From contig JAISNB010000082.1 of the NCBI GenBank assembly GCA_031276435.1, positions 1 through 45,204 on the forward strand: 45,204 bases of DNA, read 5' to 3'. The DNA comes from Burkholderiaceae bacterium (GTDB lineage: Bacteria; Pseudomonadota; Gammaproteobacteria; Burkholderiales; Burkholderiaceae_C). The translations under genes and the position numbers were made by a program. Under the pieces are notes generated by a model. The model saw only the letters and a list, made by a program, of their open reading frames with translations, was not told the origin of the DNA and did not search any database. Shown here piece after piece: positions 1-9,622 of this stretch (positions within the stretch are counted from its first letter, which is position 1; each line of letters starts with the position of its first letter).

Positions 1-44
1 TGCCACACCCTTTTGACTCGCACCCGCCCACGCGCCAGCGCATT

Positions 45-836
45 GTGGCAACGCAAGTCCCGCTGGAGCAAGCCAGCGCGGCGGGCATGCGCCCCATCAA
101 CAGCAACGACCTTCTGCACAGGGCGGGGCTGTTCAAGCATTTTCCGGCGCTGTGCAAACAGCTCAGCGACGACATGCGCGAGGTGCAGAAAGAAGGTTAC
201 GTCGAAAGCCGCAAAGATCTGGTCAACGCGGCCCAATCGGTGATGGAGCGCACCACGATCTACCCGTACCGCAGCGTGTCGGGCCTGCTGCCCGGCCTGG
301 CGGCGCTGGTTTGCCTTGCGCTGGCAGGCATGGCGGTGGCGAGCATGGTGCGCAAAGGCGGCGAGCTGTGGAATCAGGCAGTGGAAATGCTATTGATATT
401 CGTGCCGCTGGCCGTGCTGTTCGGCTGGCTGTCTTTGCGCTGGCGTCGGCTGGTGCGCCACCCGGCGCTGACGCTCACGGCCAACGCCATCCAGTTTGCC
501 AACCTGCAAGGCCCCATCAAAATCCGCGACATTCAGCACTTCGACTTCAAAGTGGATGGCAGCGCCATCTCTGTGCGCTTTCACATGGAGCCAAACTTCA
601 AGCCCGTTGCCGAGCTTGCCAAACCGCCCAGCAGCTTCAAAGCCAGATTCAACCAGGGCGCGCACTGCTACGTCGTCAACCTGCCGGGCGCGCAGGTTGA
701 CAACGAGCCGCTGACGCCCGAGCAGTTGTACGAAACGCTGGTCAATTACCTCGACGCAGGCCATGCGCGGCAGGTTTTGCGCGAACAAAAAAGGGCGGCG
801 CGCAAAGTCCAAAGCGCGCCAGATGAAAAAGCCTGA
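45..836 (+). CDS. Hypothetical two-helix membrane protein (possibly 5' partial)
   Basis: I do not recognise the family. The 263-residue reading has a charged N-terminal part of about 75 residues, two hydrophobic segments at roughly 79-102 and 112-131 separated by a short charged loop, and a soluble C-terminal domain of about 125 residues ending in a basic tail. This suggests an inner-membrane protein with both ends in the cytoplasm. The start is uncertain. The frame is open to the left edge of the window, so the gene may begin outside it. The first start codon inside is GTG at 45, and an ATG at 87 is an alternative; neither has a clear ribosome binding site. It converges on dnaJ with about 80 bp between and no obvious terminator. 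Nothing links it functionally to the heat-shock genes. Confidence 0.6.
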   Translation: MATQVPLEQASAAGMRPINSNDLLHRAGLFKHFPALCKQLSDDMREVQKEGYVESRKDLVNAAQSVMERTTIYPYRSVSGLLPGLAALVCLALAGMAVASMVRKGGELWNQAVEMLLIFVPLAVLFGWLSLRWRRLVRHPALTLTANAIQFANLQGPIKIRDIQHFDFKVDGSAISVRFHMEPNFKPVAELAKPPSSFKARFNQGAHCYVVNLPGAQVDNEPLTPEQLYETLVNYLDAGHARQVLREQKRAARKVQSAPDEKA

Positions 837-919
837 ATAGGCGCAGCGCCCGCGCGCACCGCGCCGCCTGCCGCGCTTGCCGCCCGGTCTGCCGCTCGAC
901 GGGATTGAACGGGATTTTC

Positions 920-2065
920 TTACGATGCGCCAAAGAAGTTCTTGATGCGGTCGGTCCAGCTTTCTGTGCCAGGCGAGTGTTTGGAGCCGCCTTTTTTGAG
1001 CGATTCGTCCAGTTCCTTGAGCAGTTTGCGCTGGTGTTCGGTGAGTTTGACCGGGGTTTCCACGCTGATGTGGCAGTACAAATCGCCCGGGTAGCTGGCG
1101 CGCACGCCTTTGATGCCTTTGCCGCGCAGGCGGAATTGTTTGCCGGTTTGCGTGCCTTCGGGGATGTCGATGGCGGCTTTGCCGTTGAGGGTAAGTACTT
1201 CGATTTCGCCGCCAAGCGCCGCCGTGGTCAGGCCAACGGGCACCACGCAGTGCAAATCGTCGCCGTCGCGCTCGAAGATGTCGTGTTTCTTGACGTGGAT
1301 TTCGATGAACAAATCGCCCGCCGGGCCGCCGCCAGCGCCCGGCTCGCCATTGCCCGCCGAGCGGATGCGCATGCCGTTGTCGATGCCAGCGGGGATTTTG
1401 ATTTCCAGTGTTTTCTGGGTTTTCAGGCGTCCCTGGCCATGGCAGTCTGGGCAGGGGTCTGGAATGATTTTTCCGGTGCCCCGGCAGTGCGGGCAGGTTT
1501 GCTGTACGCTGAAAAAGCCCTGGCGCATTTGCACGACGCCCTGGCCGTGGCAGGTGCCGCAGGTTTGGGCCTGGGTGCCCGGTTTTGCGCCGCTGCCGCG
1601 GCAGGTGGGGCATTCGTCCCAGGCGGGGATGCGGATTTGCGTTTCTTTTCCGGCGGCGGCTTCTTCCAGGGTGATTTCCATGGCGTAGCTCAGGTCAGCG
1701 CCCCGGTACATTTGGCGGCCACCGCCACCGCCGCCGCCACCGCGCGCCGCGCCGCCAAAGATGTCGCCAAAGATGTCGCCAAAGGCTTCGGCAAAGCCGC
1801 CAAAGCCTTCAGGGCCACCGCCAGCGCGCATGCTGGGGTCTACGCCAGCGTGGCCGTATTGGTCGTAGGCTGCTTTTTTTTGCGGGTCGCTGAGGATTTC
1901 GTAGGCGACTTTGATTTCCTTGAATTTTTGCTCGGCGGTCTGGACGTCGTTCTGGTTGCGGTCCGGGTGGTATTTCATGGCGAGCTTGCGGTACGCCTTT
2001 TTGATTTCGTCTTCGGTGGCGTTGCGGGGGATGCCCAGCACTTCGTAGTAGTCGCGGTTGGCCAT
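920..2065 (-). CDS. dnaJ: Chaperone protein DnaJ (Hsp40)
   Basis: DnaJ is the co-chaperone that delivers unfolded clients to DnaK and stimulates its ATPase. The 381 residues match the usual length and order. There is an N-terminal J domain with HPD at residues 33-35, then a Gly/Phe-rich linker with a run of eight glycines. A zinc-binding region follows with four CxxCxGxG repeats (CPTCRGSG, CGTCHGQG, CPHCRGTG, CPDCHGQG), then the client-binding C-terminal domains. The start MANRDYYEVLG is the canonical one. It lies 124 bp downstream of dnaK on the same strand, so it is probably transcribed with it. No defect is visible. Confidence 0.98.
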   Translation of the reverse strand: MANRDYYEVLGIPRNATEDEIKKAYRKLAMKYHPDRNQNDVQTAEQKFKEIKVAYEILSDPQKKAAYDQYGHAGVDPSMRAGGGPEGFGGFAEAFGDIFGDIFGGAARGGGGGGGGRQMYRGADLSYAMEITLEEAAAGKETQIRIPAWDECPTCRGSGAKPGTQAQTCGTCHGQGVVQMRQGFFSVQQTCPHCRGTGKIIPDPCPDCHGQGRLKTQKTLEIKIPAGIDNGMRIRSAGNGEPGAGGGPAGDLFIEIHVKKHDIFERDGDDLHCVVPVGLTTAALGGEIEVLTLNGKAAIDIPEGTQTGKQFRLRGKGIKGVRASYPGDLYCHISVETPVKLTEHQRKLLKELDESLKKGGSKHSPGTESWTDRIKNFFGAS

Positions 2066-2152
2066 GGTTGTTCAATTGCCTTGGATGCAGCGGGCGCCGC
2101 GCAAGCCGCTGATTTTCGCGGCGGGAAAGTTTCTTGCGCGGCGCGGATCAAG

Positions 2153-2184
2153 GCGCCGCAGGCGGATTGCGGCGCGGTTTTTTT
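2153..2184. other. GC-rich hairpin between dnaK and dnaJ
   Basis: GCGCCGCA at 2153-2160 pairs perfectly with TGCGGCGC at 2168-2175 around a 7-nt loop. Seven T residues follow at 2178-2184 on the plus strand. Read on the plus strand this resembles an intrinsic terminator, but no plus-strand gene ends here. In the dnaK-dnaJ transcript (minus strand) the stem would lack a U-tract, so it could instead be an mRNA processing or attenuation hairpin. The function is unknown. Confidence 0.4.
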
Positions 2185-2189
2185 GGGGG

Positions 2190-4118
<1,929 letters not shown>

Positions 4119-4155
4119 GTCGTTCTCCGAAAAAGTTGAAATTCAATGCCTGAAA

Positions 4156-4183
4156 AGATGTGGATAAGCCGTGGGTTTTCAAG
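4156..4183 (-). promoter_or_regulatory. Sigma-32 (heat-shock) promoter of dnaK
   Basis: On the minus strand a perfect -35 box CTTGAAA (4177-4183) is followed after 13 nt by CCACATCT (4156-4163). The latter matches the heat-shock -10 consensus CCCCATnT at all but one defined position. The box ends about 37 nt before the dnaK ATG, giving a short leader. Its position in front of dnaK makes a heat-shock role very likely. Confidence 0.75.
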
Positions 4184-4256
4184 GAATAACCCGTGTATGA
4201 ATGGTGGATACGCGCGCGCCGCGTGCGGATGAGGCGCCGCCCCTGGCGCGGGCGCG

Positions 4257-4862
4257 CTAGTCCTTGCTGGCCGATACGGTGACCAGCGCCGGGCGCAGCA
4301 CGCGCTCGGCAATCAGATAGCCGCGTTGCAGCACGCTGACCACGGCCCCGGCGGGCTGGTCGGCGGGCACCACGCTGATGGCCTGTTGCCGCGCGGGGTC
4401 GAACTTGTCGCCCGCGGCCGGATTGATCTCCAGGACCTTGTTGCGCTCCAGCGCGCTCATCAACTGGCGCAGCGTGGCCTCGGTGCCCTCACGCAAGTGC
4501 TCCACCGTGGCGGCGGCTCCCCCAGCAGCGGCCAGCGCGGCGTGCAGGCTATCGAGCACGGGCAACAGGCTTTCGGCAAAGTCTTCCACGGCGAATTTGC
4601 GGATTTTGGCGATCTCTTCGTCAGCGCGGCGGCGGGTGTTCTGGGCCTCGGCCTGCGCGCGCAGGCACTGATCGGCCAGCTCTGCCGTTTGGGCCTTCAG
4701 CGCCGCAATCTCGGCCAACAGGTTTTCGGTCTGCGCCTGGGCGTCAGCCGCATTGGCCGCCGCGGCGGCTTCTTGCGCCTCTGTGGCAAGACTCTCCGCG
4801 GGAAGGCTGCTGCCAGCGGATTCAGAAGACTGCTCTGGTGGTCTGGATGGTGAATCGGACAT
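4257..4862 (-). CDS. grpE: Nucleotide exchange factor GrpE
   Basis: GrpE drives ADP release from DnaK and so resets the chaperone cycle. The 201-residue protein has a low-complexity Ser/Ala/Glu-rich N-terminus. A long Ala/Gln/Glu-rich helix follows (about residues 30-100, the dimer coiled coil), ending in the family signature around NTRRRADEEIAKIRKFA. The C-terminal beta domain contains the conserved pattern VVSVLQRGYLIAERVLRPA near the end. The length is normal. It is first in the grpE-dnaK-dnaJ array, 138 bp before dnaK, and has its own sigma-32 promoter upstream. Confidence 0.97.
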   Translation of the reverse strand: MSDSPSRPPEQSSESAGSSLPAESLATEAQEAAAAANAADAQAQTENLLAEIAALKAQTAELADQCLRAQAEAQNTRRRADEEIAKIRKFAVEDFAESLLPVLDSLHAALAAAGGAAATVEHLREGTEATLRQLMSALERNKVLEINPAAGDKFDPARQQAISVVPADQPAGAVVSVLQRGYLIAERVLRPALVTVSASKD

Positions 4863-4905
4863 GCTTGTGCGTGAGGTTTCAAAGCGTCAAATCAAACTTT
4901 TCCCC

Positions 4906-4933
4906 AAATGGAGCCTGCGGCGGGGAAATCAAG
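4906..4933 (-). promoter_or_regulatory. Sigma-32 (heat-shock) promoter of grpE
   Basis: On the minus strand CTTGATT (4927-4933) is followed after 13 nt by CTCCATTT (4906-4913), close to the heat-shock consensus CTTGAAA / CCCCATnT. The -10 box ends about 43 nt before the grpE ATG. The same spacing is seen at the dnaK promoter in this window, which supports both. Confidence 0.65.
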
Positions 4934-5419
4934 CCAACGCCCCGAAACCGGCCCCATGCCCTTGGCTCGGGGCGGCGGGCAACGCTTTGGGGCATGGCAT
5001 GGGCCGCAAGGCGCAACCGGCGGCCCGCACGCGGCGAGGCGGCTTTGCGTGCTGATTTTGCTCTCCCGCGCTTCTCCGCCATCGCAACCACAGCCCAACC
5101 CATCGTCATTGCGAGGGCCGCAGGCGCGCCGCTGACTGGCCCACCCCTGTGCTTGTTGCGCGCAAAAGTTTGAACAGAATTTTTGTTGCGCATTGGCATA
5201 AATCTCGGTAATCCGCATGAAAGTCTTGCGCTAACTTTAATGAGGTGTGTAATGTAGGGTAGAATAAAAATTATTTAATCACCACCTTGTACGCCGCGTT
5301 TCTATTTTATTGATAGGATTTATACTTGTCTGCCCGGTACTGGCCTCACACATTCCGGTGTTGACCACAGATGAGCCTGTTTTTTATTCGATCTACTTAT
5401 GATGGTAATGTATTTATAG
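4934..5419. other. Gene-poor stretch upstream of grpE
   Basis: No convincing gene is visible. The left part (to about 5160) is GC-rich and holds a partial copy of a dispersed intergenic repeat (GTCATTGCGAG at 5105-5115). The right part (from about 5170) turns AT-rich, with several T/A runs around 5260-5330. The reading frames here are short and have no codon bias or family resemblance. Confidence 0.5.
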
Positions 5420-5830
5420 GAGTTTCAGAGTCCAGGCGCGATAACGGTGGATGCGTGGCCCGGTGACTTGGCTACTGATGCGTTGACCGCAGCAAACTTT
5501 GTCTCGGTGGGGGTGGGGTATGACATCATGGCTGTCCGTGTGTTATTCAAGAGCGCCTCTAAAAATAATATATTATTCATGGAAAATTCAGCCAAAACCC
5601 GAGCGGCTCAGGCTTTTCTACTGTTTGATGAGTTGGCTAATGCTTATTTACTAGTCTGATTCAATAAGCAAAACGGGTCGACATTCAATTCCGCAGGCAT
5701 TGCAGCAGGCACTGTTCATACAATGCTCAACACGAGCAGTAAATATTACACGAATTTCGTGGGTCTCGCTCCTTCCTTCTCATCAATGAGGTTCCTCTTT
5801 ACAGCAGTGTACCCGTGGATAATACATTGA
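5420..5830 (+). pseudogene. Possible decayed coding sequence, unknown family
   Basis: One frame stays open from 5420 to a TGA at 5657-5659 and then, still in frame, continues to a TGA at 5828-5830. The two halves read like secreted-protein sequence, rich in Ser/Thr/Asn/Gly, for example NGSTFNSAGIAAG just after the first stop. The first half has a GTG at 5447, but no good ribosome binding site supports any start. The stretch is clearly more AT-rich than its neighbours. It lies just upstream of a C-terminal sorting-type tail at 5910-6050, so both may be parts of one broken surface-protein gene. This is weak evidence; it may be non-coding. Confidence 0.25.
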
Positions 5831-5909
5831 TTTGTCGTCGGGCGCTCCCACGCCAGCGCCCAATTCAACCTAGGCAGCTAAATCGTCCAAGCAGCGTTGA
5901 ACAAGCATC

Positions 5910-6050
5910 ATGTCGGGCAGCGGCGCTTGTGGTATTTGCGCCGCTGCACCTTTAAACGCCGCTCCCGTTGGCCCTATGGAGTGGCTGCCGCCGCTGGCGG
6001 CTTTGCTGTCCCTTCTGGCCTTGCTTGGGTTTCGCAACCAGCGCGCTTGA
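5910..6050 (+). pseudogene. C-terminal remnant with IPTL/PEP-CTERM-like sorting tail
   Basis: The frame encodes 46 residues. A Cys/Ala/Gly-rich lead (GACGICAAAPLNAAP) runs into VGPMEWLPP, then a hydrophobic helix (LAALLSLLALLGF), and ends in a short basic tail RNQRA. Proline motif, single transmembrane helix and terminal Arg cluster are the layout of IPTL-CTERM/PEP-CTERM-type protein-sorting tails common in Burkholderiales. Such tails end much larger secreted proteins, so this is probably the 3' end of a broken gene; an in-frame TGA at 5898 cuts it off upstream. A terminator-like hairpin follows 34 bp later, as expected for a real 3' end. The identity of the full protein is unknown. Confidence 0.4.
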
Positions 6051-6083
6051 ATGGTCAGTTGTTCGGTGTGAGGCATGACTGAT

Positions 6084-6126
6084 AAAGCGCCGTAGCATCC
6101 GCCCCGCTGTCGCGGCGTTTTGTTTT
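6084..6126 (+). terminator. Likely rho-independent terminator after the sorting-tail remnant
   Basis: AAAGCGCCG at 6084-6092 pairs with CGGCGTTTT at 6113-6121 (one G-T pair), and a T-rich stretch continues to 6126. The loop is long, about 20 nt. The position just after the stop at 6050 on the plus strand fits a terminator for that broken gene. Confidence 0.5.
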
Positions 6127-6145
6127 GTGGCGTAGGCTGTTGTCT

Positions 6146-6179
6146 GGATTGCCGCGTTGCTGCGCTCCTCGCAATGACA
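6146..6179 (-). repeat. Dispersed TCATTGCGAG-type intergenic repeat, full copy
   Basis: Read on the minus strand this unit begins TGTCATTGCGAGGAGCGCAG and ends GGCAATCC. This is the form of a short intergenic repeat widespread in several bacterial phyla. Partial copies lie at 5105, 6239 and 6386. Confidence 0.6.
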
Positions 6180-6238
6180 GGGATTTAGGGGCTTGTTCCT
6201 GTGGCAAACGTCTCGCTAATTCAGGCACAGCGTACTTC

Positions 6239-6274
6239 GTCATTGCGAGAGGCCTTAGCCCCGTGGCAATTCAT
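6239..6274 (+). repeat. Dispersed TCATTGCGAG-type repeat, diverged copy
   Basis: GTCATTGCGAGAGGCC starts this copy and GTGGCAATTC closes it, matching both ends of the repeat at 6146-6179 in the opposite orientation with a different centre. The two units are about 60 bp apart and could form a large inverted structure. Confidence 0.5.
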
Positions 6275-6336
6275 GTGCTTTTCATTTGAGTAATGCATTT
6301 TTGTTTGCATCGCGTGGAAAATCCCCCTCACCCCGA

Positions 6337-6360
6337 CACTCTCCCCCTGGGGGGAGAGTG
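6337..6360. repeat. Perfect inverted repeat with CTCTCCCC arms
   Basis: CACTCTCCCC and GGGGAGAGTG form a perfect 10-bp stem around a 4-nt loop, preceded by CCCCTCACCCC. This resembles a family of intergenic palindromes seen in many GC-rich genomes. No gene end is adjacent, so I treat it as a repeat rather than a terminator. Confidence 0.5.
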
Positions 6361-6385
6361 CAATGAAGAGATGTGCATCCGTCCT

Positions 6386-6446
6386 GTCATTGCGACCACG
6401 TTTCACTCCGTCATTATTGTGAGCGAAGCGCAGAAATCCATCCGTG
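6386..6446 (+). repeat. Dispersed TCATTGCGAG-type repeat, disrupted copy
   Basis: GTCATTGCGA opens the unit. A second overlapping start, GTCATTATTGTGAGCGAAGC, follows and runs to AGAAATCCA, the usual end of the repeat. It looks like one copy interrupted by about 20 bp or two nested partial copies. Confidence 0.4.
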
Positions 6447-6681
6447 AAGCAAGTGCCTCGGATGTCAAGAACGCCAAGTCGCAGGCTGAAACGCCGCAGA
6501 GAATGCAGAGAAAACGAGGTTGGGAAGCATGCGGTACTCCATAACGAGACGCTCCTACTGTTGCCGAACGGTTCCATCATGTGGGCAGTTATCTGGCATG
6601 AGGAATGCCATAATTCCTGAAAGCGGTTTGCTGACGATGGGCGCTGGCTACACCTTTCCACTCGATCAAGGAGAAAGAAAA

Positions 6682-7635
6682 TTGGCAAAAGACGATGCGA
6701 ACAAGGCGGGCAGTGCTGCTGTGATAGAGAAAGGTTTGGGAGTGTTGGAGCGGGTCTGGGATGCTCATTGGGCGCTGCGGCTGGCCTGCGCCATCTTGTT
6801 CCTCGATATGGCAATGATGCTTCGCGTCGGGCGCGGGCTGCGTCAATGGACAGTCGAGGACAAGGCGCTGTTGAGTGATGTGGGCTGGGTTGCTCCCCTC
6901 ATCGTCGCCTTCAGTTTCACGGTAGCCATCGTGATACCCCTCGTCCTGATCGTGCTACGTCAGGTCAGCGCGCTCGTGCTGGAATGGTTTCTGCCCTTTC
7001 TCACGAAGTCATCTGAACTGCGTTACCGGCGGCCGTTGGGCTATGTCCCCGCTGGCGAGTTTTACAATTTCGCGTTATGCGGGAAGGACGATTTCCTCTT
7101 CCGCATGTATGAAGCGCACGAACGGAAGAAGAAGACCGAGCAGCAAGCCCGTGAACGCGCAGGAGAGCTTACGGCTGCGACTTTGTTGGCCGTGTTGACG
7201 AATTGGCTGCTCGCACAGTGGACACCCGGTAGCATTGGCCTGATCGGTGCCATCGCCGATGCGTTGGCGGACTGGGCGTCCGTCGTTGCAGTGGCCGCCC
7301 TGCTGTACAGCGGCTCCGTTCTGAAGTGGGCATGGTTTTCGGACGCATCCCCCAACCTGATCTACTACCCGTCGCTGGATCAGTCTCTGCGGGACAGGAA
7401 AGAAAGGACCGAGGGCTTCCTTGATAACAAACTCAGTGACCTGGAGTCCGCCGTCGGTGGACATGGATATGGATCAGGCGGCGACCAGCTTGTGCGCCAG
7501 CGCCACTTCGACGCAATCACCGTTCTGGCTCAGAATGTCAAGCCTGGATTCGGGCACGTCGCCCGAAGTGCTCTGCGAGACCATGATCATTTTGGCCATC
7601 AGGCAGGTCAGGTCATTTGCGAAAAACCGGCGTAG
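6682..7635 (+). CDS. Hypothetical multi-pass membrane protein with a chimeric C-terminus
   Basis: I do not recognise the family. The TTG at 6682 is chosen because AAGGAG lies 8 nt upstream; the frame extends further 5' but without a site. The 317-residue product has hydrophobic stretches near residues 33-50, 63-90 (two helices around LIVAFSFTVAIVIPLVLIVL), 170-185 and 190-210, and a charged Glu/Lys/Arg segment near 140-165. From about 7465 the frame reads antisense through the tail of a helicase remnant on the minus strand. The last 55 or so residues are therefore probably not native, and the gene is likely truncated at an old recombination point. The location among ICE debris suggests an ICE cargo gene. 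Confidence 0.45.
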   Translation: MAKDDANKAGSAAVIEKGLGVLERVWDAHWALRLACAILFLDMAMMLRVGRGLRQWTVEDKALLSDVGWVAPLIVAFSFTVAIVIPLVLIVLRQVSALVLEWFLPFLTKSSELRYRRPLGYVPAGEFYNFALCGKDDFLFRMYEAHERKKKTEQQARERAGELTAATLLAVLTNWLLAQWTPGSIGLIGAIADALADWASVVAVAALLYSGSVLKWAWFSDASPNLIYYPSLDQSLRDRKERTEGFLDNKLSDLESAVGGHGYGSGGDQLVRQRHFDAITVLAQNVKPGFGHVARSALRDHDHFGHQAGQVICEKPA

Positions 7636-7736
7636 CCGAGATAAATCACGCGCACGGGCTGCTTTTGCCCGATGCGCCACGAGCCGAACCGCCTGCTGAA
7701 CTTGGCTTGCCGGACGGTCAGATCAGAGAGTGCCAT
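7474..7736 (-). pseudogene. 3' remnant of an ICE-type SNF2/DEAD-box helicase
   Basis: The minus strand reads RRFGSWRIGQKQPVRVIYLG, the motif VI region of SNF2-family helicases, directly followed by GYAG. After a frameshift near 7615 it continues as DLTCLMAKMIMVSQSTSGD, then VPESRLDILSQNGD and VEVALAHKL, ending at a TAG-or-TGA-type stop at 7474. This is the normal C-terminal order of the large helicase found in many betaproteobacterial ICEs. Everything 5' of the helicase tail is missing. The 281 bp between this remnant and the AbiEii pseudogene at 8018 show no gene. Confidence 0.65.
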
Positions 7737-8017
7737 GATCGAACTCCCAAGTTGTGACTCAGGCGATGAGACAGGCACCAAAGTGCTAAGTCTTTGTTTC
7801 TAAACAAATCCCTCCACCCTGACGAGCAACTAGGCTTCTAATTATAGCCTTGTTTTGTGCTCTCGCAACAAAAACCCTGCATTGACTCTCACAAACACCT
7901 TAGGCATCCATCCATCGCACGGCACTCGACAGCGGCGACAAGTCATGCCTGCATGCTGCGGAACTTAATTCTCTTTATGACAGAAGTCAACGTTTACCAT
8001 CGATTCAGGACCCCGAT

Positions 8018-8605
8018 TATCTTTGGTGATTGATTACCCACTCCAATGCGGTCAGGCGCTCAATGATGCGATCAAAGGCCAATCAATGTCTCTCTGAAAA
8101 AAACATCTGGGCCTCCAGCATGGCCTGGTAGTCCCGTTGCAGCGCATTGAGCAACGCGGCATTGGGAGTCAGCCGCAGGCCACCCGCCTAGCACAGTTCG
8201 TAGTGGCTGAACCCGCTGCGGTAGAAGGTCTCCTTGATGTGCAGCACGTCGCGCAACAACTCTCAGTATCGGCCAGGCGCGCCAGGTCGTACCAATGCCG
8301 TGTCAGCCACTCGGCGCTGACGCGCAGGTCAGGGCAAGGGCGGACTTCTTGCGCTGGGTGTTGGAAAGACCCGCGAGATCGGCCACCAGACTCCGATAGT
8401 TGATGGTGACGTCAATGTCTTCTGAAAAACGTTCAATGGCCTGATAGACCTTGGACAGCGCCGCCCTTGAACGCCATCGGCTTGCGATTCGACAGCGCAA
8501 ACAGAACGCCCAGCACTTGGCACAGCCAGGTGTCTTTTTCCAGCATTTCAGCTCGGCCTGCTCAGCCAAGGACAAATCGAAATAGTGCTCCGTGAATTCA
8601 GGCAT
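8018..8605 (-). pseudogene. Broken AbiEii/AbiGii-type nucleotidyltransferase toxin
   Basis: Type IV AbiE toxins are nucleotidyltransferases of abortive-infection systems. Conserved blocks appear in order but in different frames. MPEFTEHYFDLSLAEQAEL comes first, then (shifted, with some sequence missing) LEKDTWLCQVLGVLFALSNR and MAFKGGA. Back in the first frame come LSKVYQAIERFSEDIDVTI and the NYRSLVADLAGLS block. Then, with more shifts and an in-frame stop, come EWLTRHWYDLARLAD, IKETFYRSGFSHYELC and LNALQRDYQAMLEAQMFF. GG and the DID pair of the nucleotidyltransferase core are visible, but at least three frame disruptions and a stop make the gene dead. It overlaps the antitoxin-like gene upstream by a few bases, the usual coupling. 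Confidence 0.75.
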
Positions 8606-9207
8606 GGGCCAGTTCGCTGCGCTCGTAGCGAGTGAGGGCTTCCGCCATCCAGGCTGGCATCGACGCCTTGGCCTTGCTCAACGCCTCGAACTCACCTGCT
8701 GGCAGCCTGTTTGCGATCTGCTTGAACGTGTCCGGCGTAACTTGGCTGCGCCTCAGGTACCAGGAGGGCCGACAGCGCCTGCCCCGCAGGTCGCGCCCCG
8801 CCAGCTTGCGCGGAGCCACGTGCGCAGTCGGACGACCAGTTTGCCCAACCGGATATGGCGCGAGGAACCCGTGATGTAAAAAACCGCCTGCGCTGGCATC
8901 TGCGTGGACAGGCCCAGATGCCGCGCGGCTTCCGGCTCCATGGATACCGATCATTGCCCCTTCTGCCTCGGCCATAGTGCGCGCCACCTAGTTCGGGTGC
9001 GGGCATCGACTTGACGCCAAACCGCCCAATTCTGGGCACGACATACAAACCATGACCGATGCGCTCGATATGCCCCGCCTTAGCAAGCCGCATCAAAGTT
9101 TGATCAATGGCCGCGCGCGAACCCAGCCCCGCGAACAATGCGGGGATAAATGGCTCGCCTGCGGGTTGCGAGGCGATACGTTCCCGGATGGCTTGGGATG
9201 TGCTCAT
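8598..9207 (-). pseudogene. Broken AbiEi-like antitoxin (DUF6088 type)
   Basis: Starts MSTSQAIRERIASQPAGEPF with a winged-helix N-terminal domain (residues 1-60), the DNA-binding part of such antitoxins. The remaining conserved blocks are spread over three frames: MAEAEGAMIGIHGA, EAARHLGLSTQMPAQAVFYI, TGSSRHIRLGKLVVRLR, HVAPRKLAGR, then WYLRRSQVTPDTFKQIANRL and the C-terminal EALSKAKASMPAWMAEALTR. This needs about four frameshifts. It lies directly upstream of, and overlaps, the broken AbiEii toxin gene, giving the standard antitoxin-toxin order. An AT-rich stretch upstream of 9207 probably held its promoter. Both partners being dead means the locus no longer needs neutralising. Confidence 0.65.
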
Positions 9208-9449
9208 GCTGGATTGACTTTGTATGTTATATATTCTAATCAAAAATCCAAAAAAATATCATCCATTCCACTCTGGATAACCAGTGCCATCGGCGAGGAA
9301 GGGCAGTTCGTGACTGACCCGATCAAGAACTTGTGGCAAAGCGCATCGATCACAGTTGCGGTTGATGAGATGTGCGTTGTTACCGATGAGCGCTGTGGTG
9401 AATTCGGCAGGGCAATCAGCAAAACGAATTTTTTGGCTACGATGCACGC

Positions 9450-9622
9450 ATGGATGAACCGATTCTTGCTGTAGTCTTCTACCGAACCGATACAGGCAAT
9501 AAGCCAATGCACGATTGGTTGCTTGATGACGGTGGAAGACTGCAAGGCCATCGGATACGATAGTATCAGAGAGTGATCTAAAACTTGCAAGAGACTACTT
9601 CAAAAGGCCAAGGGAGCACAAC
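9450..9622 (+). pseudogene. RelE/HigB-type toxin remnant with internal deletion
   Basis: An ATG at 9450 begins MDEPILAVVFYRTDTGNKPM, typical of phage-derived Gp49-like/HigB toxins, and stops after 37 codons. A one-base shift restores DCKAIGYDSI. Then, after a large internal deletion, ESDLKLARDYFKRPREHN appears, the normal C-terminus of these toxins, running directly into the ATG of the antitoxin start at 9623. Both ends of the toxin are present but most of the middle is missing. The toxin-first order fits HigBA. Confidence 0.6.

Noticed and set aside
9240..9590. Minus-strand frame of 116 codons
   Set aside because: It is antisense to the RelE/HigB-type toxin remnant and has no features of its own.
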